NCBI GenBank assembly: GCA_029056365.1
Contig: JAIDBM010000261.1
Location: forward strand, 1 to 15,113
Length of the DNA: 15,113 nt
From: Muribaculaceae bacterium
GTDB lineage: Bacteria > Bacteroidota > Bacteroidia > Bacteroidales > Muribaculaceae
Reading direction: 5' to 3'
Positions 6,741 to 13,977 of the stretch are shown in pieces. A program made the translations under genes and the position numbers. The notes under the pieces are model-generated. The model did no database searches, was not told where the DNA came from, and was given only the letters and a program-made list of their open reading frames with translations. The stretch's first letter is position 1, and the number at the start of each line of letters is the position of its first letter.

Positions 6741-8504
6741 TCAGTATACAATCTCAACTTCAGCCATTCTGGCCTGAACCGGATTCTGAGTCTTCAGCCG
6801 CTCGAGCAGCATCAGCACGCGCAGGCTTTCGGCATCGAACCGAAGCGAACCTTGTTGCAATGCTTCCAGATTTCCGCTTTCTTTTATGAGCTGGTGCAGG
6901 AAAGTGTTCTGCATTTCGGGATACACGCGGTATCCATACTGGTTCATGCCACATTTCTTTATCATGGCATCGACAGCCGACTGCAAGCCGCCTATTTCAT
7001 CAACCAGTTTGAGTTCCACAGCCTTGGCACCGACCCATACTCGTCCTTCGGCTATTCGGCGCACATCGTCTTCTGTCATATCACGGCCTTCAGCCACGCG
7101 TCCTACGAATGTGGCGTAGGTATTCTCCACATAGTTCTGCATGGCATCGTACTGGTTTTCGGACATCGCCCGTGACACCGGCAGGAAACCTGCGTTCGGC
7201 CCGGAACCGACATGCGAGAATGTCACACCGAGTTTGTCGGTAAGCAGTCCGCTGAAATCCGGAATCAGTCCGAACACTCCTATTGAGCCGGTCAAAGTGG
7301 TACGGTCGGCGTAGATACGGTCGGCTCCGCAACTTATATAGTATCCGCCCGATGCCGCGTAGTCGCCCATCGATACATACACCGGTTTGCCTTTTGATTT
7401 AAAATATTCGAGCGCCTCCCAGATTTGCTCGGATGCAAACGCGCTTCCGCCTCCCGAGTTCACCCTCAGCACCATTCCTTTTACATGCTCGTTGTCGGCC
7501 AGACTCAAGATTTCCGGCACCATCCGTGCTGCGGAGATACCTCCTTTTCCGCTGTCGACAATATCTCCTTCGGCAAAGAACACTGCCACATGATCAGTGT
7601 CGGCACCGGCATACTCATTGGCATAAAACTCCATATATTCCGATGGCGAAACCAACGGCAGATCTTCATCGGCCGATTTCCCGCACAGCGTACGCAGTTC
7701 AGCCTCCACCTCCCGGCGGTATCTGAGCGCGGTAACAGCTCCTGAATCAAGCACTCTGGCCGAAGGCCATGTCATGATAAGACTGTCGGCCCACGTATTC
7801 ACCTTGCTTTCCTCCACCTTGCGGTTCTGCGCCACCGATGTCGCATAGTAATTCCATATAGTGTCGACGAACTGACGTGTCTGCAGACGGGCCGAATCGC
7901 TCATTTGCTTCAGAATATACGGCTCCACGGCACTTTTGAAACTTCCGACTTTTATCACCTGAATCTTTATGCCGAGTTTTTCAAGCAAACCGGTAAAGAA
8001 CGGAATTGTAGTGCCTACTCCGTGTATATCTACCATACCGACCGGATTCAGATATACATGGTCGGCAGCCGAGGCAAGGAGATACGCAGCCTGAGTATAA
8101 CTGTCGCCGTAGGCATATACCGGCTTGCCGCTTTTTTTGAATTCACGGATACAGTCAAGCAGTTCTTCAAGCTGGGCCTGACCGATGGCGGGACTTCCGG
8201 AGTTGATGTATATGGCCTTGATTTTTGAGTCGTTTGCCGCCCTGCGAACCGATGCAATCATGTCGATGAATGTCGGCGCCTGACTCACGCCCTCCTGCAA
8301 CATCGTCATCACATCCGCATCCTGCTCATGTTCGAATATCTCGCCGTCAAGATCGAGATACAATATGGAATTGTCGTTTACAGCAGCTGTGCTATCCGAG
8401 GCAAGACTTCCGACTACTGATATCAGAACCAGCACTAAGAGAATTGCTGAGACCCACAGGCCGGTAATGGTGCCGCATACAGCTATAAAAAATTTCTTAA
8501 GCAT
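6741..8504 (-). CDS. sppA: Signal peptide peptidase SppA, 67-kDa type
   Basis: SppA is a membrane-bound serine protease that degrades cleaved signal peptides. At 587 aa it matches the long, E. coli-like form with two tandem ClpP/crotonase-like halves. An N-terminal membrane anchor lies at about residues 8-32. The Lys of the Ser/Lys dyad is Lys190 in VGSFKSAVEPY in the N-terminal half. The nucleophile is Ser385 in GDYAASGGYYIS in the C-terminal half, with the preceding NSGGGSAFASE (349-359) and LTGSIGVFG (404-412). Both catalytic residues are present, so the protein should be active. ATG start. It leads the sppA-lpxK-punA string, with a 53-base gap to lpxK and a possible promoter about 65 bases upstream. 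Confidence 0.94.
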   Translation of the reverse strand: MLKKFFIAVCGTITGLWVSAILLVLVLISVVGSLASDSTAAVNDNSILYLDLDGEIFEHEQDADVMTMLQEGVSQAPTFIDMIASVRRAANDSKIKAIYINSGSPAIGQAQLEELLDCIREFKKSGKPVYAYGDSYTQAAYLLASAADHVYLNPVGMVDIHGVGTTIPFFTGLLEKLGIKIQVIKVGSFKSAVEPYILKQMSDSARLQTRQFVDTIWNYYATSVAQNRKVEESKVNTWADSLIMTWPSARVLDSGAVTALRYRREVEAELRTLCGKSADEDLPLVSPSEYMEFYANEYAGADTDHVAVFFAEGDIVDSGKGGISAARMVPEILSLADNEHVKGMVLRVNSGGGSAFASEQIWEALEYFKSKGKPVYVSMGDYAASGGYYISCGADRIYADRTTLTGSIGVFGLIPDFSGLLTDKLGVTFSHVGSGPNAGFLPVSRAMSENQYDAMQNYVENTYATFVGRVAEGRDMTEDDVRRIAEGRVWVGAKAVELKLVDEIGGLQSAVDAMIKKCGMNQYGYRVYPEMQNTFLHQLIKESGNLEALQQGSLRFDAESLRVLMLLERLKTQNPVQARMAEVEIVY

Positions 8505-8568
8505 CTGAATTAGCGATTGTTATAAACATCAACCGCACTCTTTGTCATAAAAGAGCGCTTTTAGCTCA

Positions 8569-8576
8569 CAAAGATA
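8569..8576 (-). promoter_or_regulatory. Possible -7 promoter element for sppA
   Basis: The minus strand reads TATCTTTG here, a perfect TAnnTTTG, about 65 bases upstream of the sppA ATG. No TTTG is found 19-21 bases further upstream, so only half of the Bacteroidetes promoter is supported. The position in an intergenic gap before the first gene of a likely unit makes it credible. Confidence 0.4.
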
Positions 8577-8633
8577 CGAATATTATTCGGTTCCTTATGA
8601 GTCAGTTTGATAATAAATGTTAACGGGTACCTT

Positions 8634-8667
8634 GCCGCACCTGCGCGGCCTGACCATGACTATGGTC
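8634..8667 (-). other. Two tandem hairpins just after the DUF5686 gene
   Basis: GACCAT (8652-8657) pairs with ATGGTC (8662-8667) around a 4-base loop. Seven bases follow the stop codon before it. GCCGC (8634-8638) pairs with GCGGC (8645-8649) around a 6-base loop. They lie side by side directly downstream of the stop of the outer-membrane gene (8674-8676). Neither has a T-run after it, so they may protect the 3' end or act as a weak terminator. The function is inferred. Confidence 0.45.
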
Positions 8668-8673
8668 CGATTT

Positions 8674-11196
8674 CTAAAATGTAAAGTGCAAGGCAACACG
8701 GAGCCCGCTGCGGTCGACCGGATATGAAGTGCTGCGGTAAGTCAGACGCCATACATAATCGACACGCAGACACCGTAGAATATTGTCGATTCCGGCCGAA
8801 AGTTCCATATACGGCCCCCGGTCCATCGGACGTGTGCAGGCATCGGCGGGAAAACGGAACAGGTCGGCATTATACTGCGGATTGTTTCGCCTGCCAAGAT
8901 GTCCGTAGACTCCTCGGAAACCCACAACCTCACGCAAGCGGGCCTTTTTCACAAACGGAATCTGATTGAACAGCAAACCATTTGCCCAATAGGTAAAAAA
9001 CCACTGCACATAACTGTCGTTTACAAACTCCATCGGATTCATAAGCGAGAAACTTTCCGGCTGGATTGTATACGAGAGATTCACGTTAGGAATCAGCAGG
9101 TTCAGATATGGCGAACGGCTCCATACATGGCCACCGCCCACTATGCAGTCGATATAACCGAAAGCCGAGAACCAAAAGCGCTTGCCTACGCTCAGTTCTG
9201 TTTTATTTACATTGAACCTGCTGCCGGCCACACCCTTCAGGGCCAGCGTGTGTGTCAGCTGAAACACCGGTGCGTCGAGATTCACTGGAATCCTATGTGT
9301 CTTGGTCTGATAATATTTCTCGCCAGGCGCATATCGTATCTGTAGTCCGACACTGCTTTCACTGTAATGGCCGGCTTCACGTCCGTGGCCATCGACAAAG
9401 GGCAGCCAGCATGTCGATTCCTGCCGTTCATGCCTTATACCGAGCACAATACTCAGATTATTGGAGAATTCATTGGTCCATTCAAGCGATGTAAGCCGCC
9501 GGTATGTAACCCTTGTGTCGCGCATACGCTTGAGCGACAGAAACATATTGTCGGCATTTGTGTAAAGATAGTGTTGCCCGATCTGGTCAAGGTCGTACAT
9601 ATGAGTCAGACGCAACGACTGCACCGGGAACTCGCGCGAATGATACTCCTTGTCGCGGAATGAATACTCTGCCTCTGCCTTATACTTCCACTTATGGTCG
9701 CGGAAACCATAAGCCACATATCCCCGCCCGAACCAGCGGCGGCTCAGATTGGCCGTTGTCATTCCTCCGGCACGTAAACGCACGCCTTCGGCGGTGTTGT
9801 AACTCACCGATGTGTTCACCGGTCCGTAGTCGAACTTACTGTTCCGTCCGGTGCCGACATACCCCGACACCATTATTTTGAGAAATTTTTCTCCCCAGTA
9901 ATATACCGGCACCGAGCGCAGCCGCGACATCAGATTCCCCACCCTGTTCTCTGATTCGGGTATCGCGGTCAGACGGGCCCGCTCCCAGAACAGACTGTCC
10001 CGCTCAAGGCTCTCCCCGCATGACAGTCCGGCAAGGTCATAAACACTGTCGGCCAGCGGCAGAAAACTATGGCCGGCATATGCTATACGACGGCGGACAT
10101 ACACTCCGGGAGTTCCGGGTACAGCCCTGAGTTCCATGGCCATGTCGTCGGACTGTGGCAGGCGGCTTCCATCCTCGCCACGGCTATATTTCTGCGATAT
10201 CGCCAGTTTTTCAACAAAATTCAGGTTTATGTCGGCCGGAACACTCATATCCACCTTACGGATAAACATGGAACTGTCGGCCAACGATACATATATATGG
10301 CCGTTAAACCCGAACATCGACTTGTTGCGCGGATAAAACGCCAGAGTCATGCAGTCATCGCCGTCGATCTTTACAGTATCTGTAAGATAATAACGGTAGA
10401 AGTCCGGTCCGATGGCGCTGAGCGGACTTACAAATCTGTTCTGCAGTATGTTCACATCGTTCTGGTAAAGATCCACTTCTCGCAGGACATCGTCGAGAAA
10501 AACCTGCATTGATTTCTGGTCCAGAATTTCATCGACACCATCGCTGCGGTATCCGAGCGATACTTCCTGCTGTTTCTCAGGGTTTCTGCGGAAATACACA
10601 TCGCTGAGATGTTCCTTTACAATCAGATTAAGGACAGGCTGGCCCGATATTTCCGAAGTATCTATATTCTCTACCAAAAACGGGAATTTGCGAACAAGCG
10701 CCGAATACTTTACAGTATCGAATTCGTTCAGGCCTATCGTCGTACGCTGATACTTGCGGTAGCTGTAATATGGATTGCGGCGCGGGTCGGTGAGCCGACC
10801 GCTCTTACGCAGGCGCGTGACGAAATCGACCGCCGGATTATTCTTCTTGCTGTACCTGCCGCGACGCACCTTGACTTCCTGCAGTACTTCGACTTCAGGC
10901 AAAAGATACACAGCATACAGATTCAACGATGAATTATTTACCGGAACTGTTTTTTTTTCATAGCCCAGGCAGCTCACAGTCATGGTCCTTGCCGCCGACG
11001 GAACCGAAAGCTCGAACAATCCGTTATCGTCGGTTATGGCACCTCTGGACGATTTGCCTGCCGAAACCGAAGCATGGCTCAGCGGAGCATCTGTGATTGA
11101 ATCACGCACTATTCCGCGGATGAAGCGCATCTCCTCCGCCCGGATAATCGAACAGCCGATACAGAGAGCCAAAATTATCAATCCTATCTGTTTCAC
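8674..11196 (-). CDS. DUF5686-type outer-membrane protein with N-terminal carboxypeptidase-regulatory-like domain
   Basis: This is an 840-residue predicted outer-membrane protein. Residues 1-20 look like a signal peptide (cut after IIRA). A CarboxypepD_reg-like beta domain follows at about 25-105, with the typical IVRDSITDAPLSHASV and SCLGYEKKTV strings. The family motif YSKKNNPAVDFVTRLR is at 115-130. The remaining ~700 residues contain many alternating aromatic/polar strands and the chain ends in ALHFTF, with a terminal Phe as in beta-barrel proteins. This layout matches the Bacteroidetes DUF5686 family, whose molecular role is not established to my knowledge. Unlike SusC proteins there is no clear plug domain or SusD partner. 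The start is GTG: an in-frame TAA at 11206-11208 and no Met before residue 23 leave no better choice if the signal peptide is real. Confidence 0.85.
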   Translation of the reverse strand: MKQIGLIILALCIGCSIIRAEEMRFIRGIVRDSITDAPLSHASVSAGKSSRGAITDDNGLFELSVPSAARTMTVSCLGYEKKTVPVNNSSLNLYAVYLLPEVEVLQEVKVRRGRYSKKNNPAVDFVTRLRKSGRLTDPRRNPYYSYRKYQRTTIGLNEFDTVKYSALVRKFPFLVENIDTSEISGQPVLNLIVKEHLSDVYFRRNPEKQQEVSLGYRSDGVDEILDQKSMQVFLDDVLREVDLYQNDVNILQNRFVSPLSAIGPDFYRYYLTDTVKIDGDDCMTLAFYPRNKSMFGFNGHIYVSLADSSMFIRKVDMSVPADINLNFVEKLAISQKYSRGEDGSRLPQSDDMAMELRAVPGTPGVYVRRRIAYAGHSFLPLADSVYDLAGLSCGESLERDSLFWERARLTAIPESENRVGNLMSRLRSVPVYYWGEKFLKIMVSGYVGTGRNSKFDYGPVNTSVSYNTAEGVRLRAGGMTTANLSRRWFGRGYVAYGFRDHKWKYKAEAEYSFRDKEYHSREFPVQSLRLTHMYDLDQIGQHYLYTNADNMFLSLKRMRDTRVTYRRLTSLEWTNEFSNNLSIVLGIRHERQESTCWLPFVDGHGREAGHYSESSVGLQIRYAPGEKYYQTKTHRIPVNLDAPVFQLTHTLALKGVAGSRFNVNKTELSVGKRFWFSAFGYIDCIVGGGHVWSRSPYLNLLIPNVNLSYTIQPESFSLMNPMEFVNDSYVQWFFTYWANGLLFNQIPFVKKARLREVVGFRGVYGHLGRRNNPQYNADLFRFPADACTRPMDRGPYMELSAGIDNILRCLRVDYVWRLTYRSTSYPVDRSGLRVALHFTF

Positions 11197-11200
11197 ACCG

Positions 11201-11208
11201 CAAAGTTA
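11201..11208 (-). promoter_or_regulatory. -7 promoter element abutting the DUF5686 start codon
   Basis: The minus strand reads TAACTTTG, a perfect TAnnTTTG, ending only four bases before the GTG start codon at 11196. A transcript starting the usual distance downstream would have almost no leader. No TTTG stands 19-21 bases upstream. The intergenic position after a terminator favours a real promoter, but the missing -33 box keeps this tentative. Confidence 0.4.
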
Positions 11209-11265
11209 CTGATTTTTCCTCAATAATCACGCCTCTGCCCCACCTCGACTAAGCGGGCCGTACCG

Positions 11266-11305
11266 GGAAAATAAAGGGAGGAAGATCTCACGACCGTCCC
11301 CCCTT
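11266..11305 (-). terminator. Intrinsic terminator after the 863-aa secreted protein gene
   Basis: In the minus strand AAGGGGGGA (11305-11297) pairs with TCCTCCCTT (11282-11274), nine pairs with one G-T wobble, around a 14-base loop. A T-rich tail (TATTTT) follows. It lies 36 bases past the stop codon at 11342 and upstream of the DUF5686 gene, so it separates the two transcription units. Confidence 0.6.
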
Positions 11306-11341
11306 CCTGTTCAAATTATTACCTAATTCCAGTCAGTATCC

Positions 11342-13933
11342 TCATTTTTTAATTTCCAGTTTCATACCGGCCACCACATAAATACCGGCAGGCAGATTCC
11401 TGAAATCCGGTTCAGAGGCGTCTTTCTTAAGCAGTATGCCGCCAATGGTGTAGACGTCGGCGGTCTTTCCTTCGGCAAATACTGCCGCGATGCCGCTTTT
11501 TTCCGCTTCAAGAACCACATCGACATCTGTAGCCGATGGCTGGTCGAGAGTCAGTTCCACCGAAGTCTCGCCATTTTTGTATTTCTCGGCCTCAACCGCA
11601 ATTTTATATGTGCCGTATTCAACTTCACTCATATAAATTTCATATTCTCCGTCGGCACCGGTGGTGGCGCTTCCGATTACATCTCCCGACGCATCGCTCA
11701 TAGTCACTTTGGCTCCGGCCACAGGTTCGCCTGATTCCGAGCTTACCTTGCCCGAAACAGTTCCTTCCTGAGCCAGCGCGAAGTCTATGGTCTTCACAAG
11801 CTTCTCGGCATCGAAGCTAACTTCCTCTGTCAGTTCGTTATAATTGCCATATGAAACAGAAACCGTATAGTCAGTGTCGTACTTCACGCTGCGTATGCTC
11901 ACGGCATACACGCCATTATCATCAGTTGTGGCAGTGTATTTCTCTGTTTCATAAGCGAGAGTGATTTCAGCGCCTGCAAGCGGAGTGCCGCTATACTTGT
12001 CGGTAACAGTTCCGTTTACCTCGGCTACGGGAACATATGCTCCGAGCTTCATCACCGGAACACCGGCAGTGACCATACGCCAGTTTTCTTCTTCAAGATT
12101 CTTGTCGGCGAACCGGGTGAGCACATTGTTTTTCGCTGCCGGATCGAGTGCGAAATAAACCAGACGGCTTTCGCTGCAGTTAGCCTTAACAATGAGTTTT
12201 ATGTTTTTACCACCGTAAACATAGGGAGTCTCGAAGTCGGCTGTAAAGAGCAGCTTGGGTGCGTTCTTCTGGCCTCCTTCGGTTATTTCCACTGTTCCTT
12301 CAAATAGTTTCTGCATCGATGTCAGATCTTCGCCGGTAGAAGCAGCGGCAAACTGAGTCTGTTCGGTATCCACTATATACACTGTGATATCGGCATAGTA
12401 CGACGCTGGTGCGGCAGGTGCCCCGTAATAATCGTCATAACCGTAATCGTCATCGCCATCACCGGGTTCTGTAGGATCGGTGCCCGACGACTTTGGCGAC
12501 AGATAGCCATAGAAGCTTACCGAACTGTACTTCTCACCTTCCGTGAGACCGCCAAGAAGTTCCTTCGGATAAATAACTTCCGTAACCGATTCTTTCCACA
12601 ATGTGTTGAACGGAACCTGATAATCATAATCGTTCACAGTATATTCACCCACCTGGGTACCTTCGCCTTCAAGAGCAGGCAACGGCAGCAGTTCGATGTT
12701 GAAATCCATGTCGCCTGTAAGGCGCAGCGATGTGCTGTAGTCGTTGTAGCCCTTTGCCACTGCGGCAAGCTGTACACCGTCGGCGGGCAAAAGGTCGATG
12801 TTGGCGATATTGAAACTATACGCGCCGTTCTCGCCTGAAGTTTCCTGCAGTCCGTTGAATGTCAATGCCACGCCCGGAACCGGCTCACGGCTTTCTTTGT
12901 CAATCACATAACCCGACAACACCGCAGGCACCGGAAGCTTGGGAAGTGTTATATTCACATCGCTGATGTTTCCGCCGGCCTTGAGGTCCGGAGTCACGCT
13001 TTGTGTCTCATAACCTGCGCACGAAGCGGTTACCGTATATACAGCCTTTGTGTCGACAGCCTCGACAGTGAACTCATAATAGCCACTGCCTGCCGACGTA
13101 GCCGTGGCTACAGGCTCGTTGTCGGCCCGGAGTTCAACAGTCGCTCCCTGAATGGATTTGCCATCAAGTCCGCTGAATACCTTGCCACTCACTATAGCCG
13201 ATATGGCCTGTGCGGCACCGCCGTAACGCACCACCATAACCGGAACCTGATCGGATGTACCCGGAGTCGACCATGATTTCGTGAAAACCGAATATCCTCC
13301 GTTGTATTGCTCGGGAGTATAATTGGAGTTACGGTACGCACCAAGGTTCTTGAACGTGGTTCCCTGTGCCTTGGCCGTATAGAATGTCATGTATGTACTC
13401 GCTTTGGGAGTGCTCAGATAAATATAAACCACCAGATTGTCGCCTGTATATTCCACGCCGTCGGGCGAAGTGACTTTCAGTATTTCAACCGGGTCGCCCT
13501 TTGCGCCGGCCACAGCCTGCTCGAACGGTCCGTCATAGAACAGTGTAGCCTTCGATGTATCGAACACTGTGGTGGCCTTGCCGCCCTCAGTCTCCCCGGC
13601 CACTACAAAGTCAGTATACGACACCGAAGTGGTATTCCCTACATATACGGTGAGGTTCGCATCGGTATAGTCTTTTTCCGACGACTGATAGCCGATAAAA
13701 CTGATTTCACGGATAGTAAGGCCGGCGTCCATGCCTATGGCTTCCTTCTTATAAATATTTATTCCCTGCCCGTACTTTTCCATCGTGTACACCGGGAAAT
13801 TGCTTGTGGTATTGCCGAACGAGGCTGTAAGATCCGGCGTACCTACCTGTTTGTATTCCATTGCGGAAGCCGGCACCGAGGCGAGACCCGTGGCAATCAG
13901 CAAACCGGAAAGGAGTGTCATTGTCTTTTTCAT
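11342..13933 (-). CDS. Secreted modular surface protein with CarboxypepD_reg/CnaB-like repeats and C-terminal sorting-like tail
   Basis: This 863-residue protein has a signal peptide (1-24, cut after ASA). Domains in order: a beta-rich module at 46-238, two CarboxypepD_reg/CnaB-like domains at about 245-331 and 337-415, a second copy of the beta-rich module at 430-633, two more CarboxypepD_reg-like domains at 636-719 and 722-810, and a C-terminal tail (812-863) with VYTIGGILL and LPAGIYVV. The tail resembles the type IX secretion (Por) C-terminal domains of Bacteroidetes, but it is short and no secretion genes are in view. Residues about 481-511 are a low-complexity Asp/Gly/Tyr/Pro/Ala insert inside the second module. 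No enzyme motif is seen; an adhesin or structural surface role is inference. It starts 44 bases after a related gene, probably in one transcript, and ends at a terminator. Confidence 0.8.
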   Translation of the reverse strand: MKKTMTLLSGLLIATGLASVPASAMEYKQVGTPDLTASFGNTTSNFPVYTMEKYGQGINIYKKEAIGMDAGLTIREISFIGYQSSEKDYTDANLTVYVGNTTSVSYTDFVVAGETEGGKATTVFDTSKATLFYDGPFEQAVAGAKGDPVEILKVTSPDGVEYTGDNLVVYIYLSTPKASTYMTFYTAKAQGTTFKNLGAYRNSNYTPEQYNGGYSVFTKSWSTPGTSDQVPVMVVRYGGAAQAISAIVSGKVFSGLDGKSIQGATVELRADNEPVATATSAGSGYYEFTVEAVDTKAVYTVTASCAGYETQSVTPDLKAGGNISDVNITLPKLPVPAVLSGYVIDKESREPVPGVALTFNGLQETSGENGAYSFNIANIDLLPADGVQLAAVAKGYNDYSTSLRLTGDMDFNIELLPLPALEGEGTQVGEYTVNDYDYQVPFNTLWKESVTEVIYPKELLGGLTEGEKYSSVSFYGYLSPKSSGTDPTEPGDGDDDYGYDDYYGAPAAPASYYADITVYIVDTEQTQFAAASTGEDLTSMQKLFEGTVEITEGGQKNAPKLLFTADFETPYVYGGKNIKLIVKANCSESRLVYFALDPAAKNNVLTRFADKNLEEENWRMVTAGVPVMKLGAYVPVAEVNGTVTDKYSGTPLAGAEITLAYETEKYTATTDDNGVYAVSIRSVKYDTDYTVSVSYGNYNELTEEVSFDAEKLVKTIDFALAQEGTVSGKVSSESGEPVAGAKVTMSDASGDVIGSATTGADGEYEIYMSEVEYGTYKIAVEAEKYKNGETSVELTLDQPSATDVDVVLEAEKSGIAAVFAEGKTADVYTIGGILLKKDASEPDFRNLPAGIYVVAGMKLEIKK
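12035..12646 (-). repeat. Beta-rich surface module, copy 2, with acidic insert
   Basis: This codes for residues 430-633 of the 863-aa protein. Landmarks are VPFNTLWKESVTEVIYPKE, SVSFYGYLSP, ITVYIVDT, QKLFEGTVEI, YVYGGKNIKLIVKA and the closing PVMKLGAYV. An Asp/Tyr-rich stretch of about 30 residues interrupts it between the GY and VYI strands. Confidence 0.65.
13220..13798 (-). repeat. Beta-rich surface module, copy 1
   Basis: This codes for residues 46-238 of the 863-aa protein. Landmarks shared with the other copies are PVYTMEKYGQGINIYKKE, EISFIGYQSSEKDY, LTVYVGNT, ATLFYDG, VEYTGDNLVVYIY and the closing PVMVVRYGG. The copies match as protein, with low to moderate identity. Confidence 0.65.
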
Positions 13934-13977
13934 CCTTTGAACGTTTTGATTGATTAATTAATGTGTGATGTCTATCT

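Noticed and set aside
13307..13957. Plus-strand open frame of 216 codons antisense to the 863-aa protein gene
   Set aside because: It is a shadow: the minus-strand frame has a signal peptide and domain repeats, and this one shows none.
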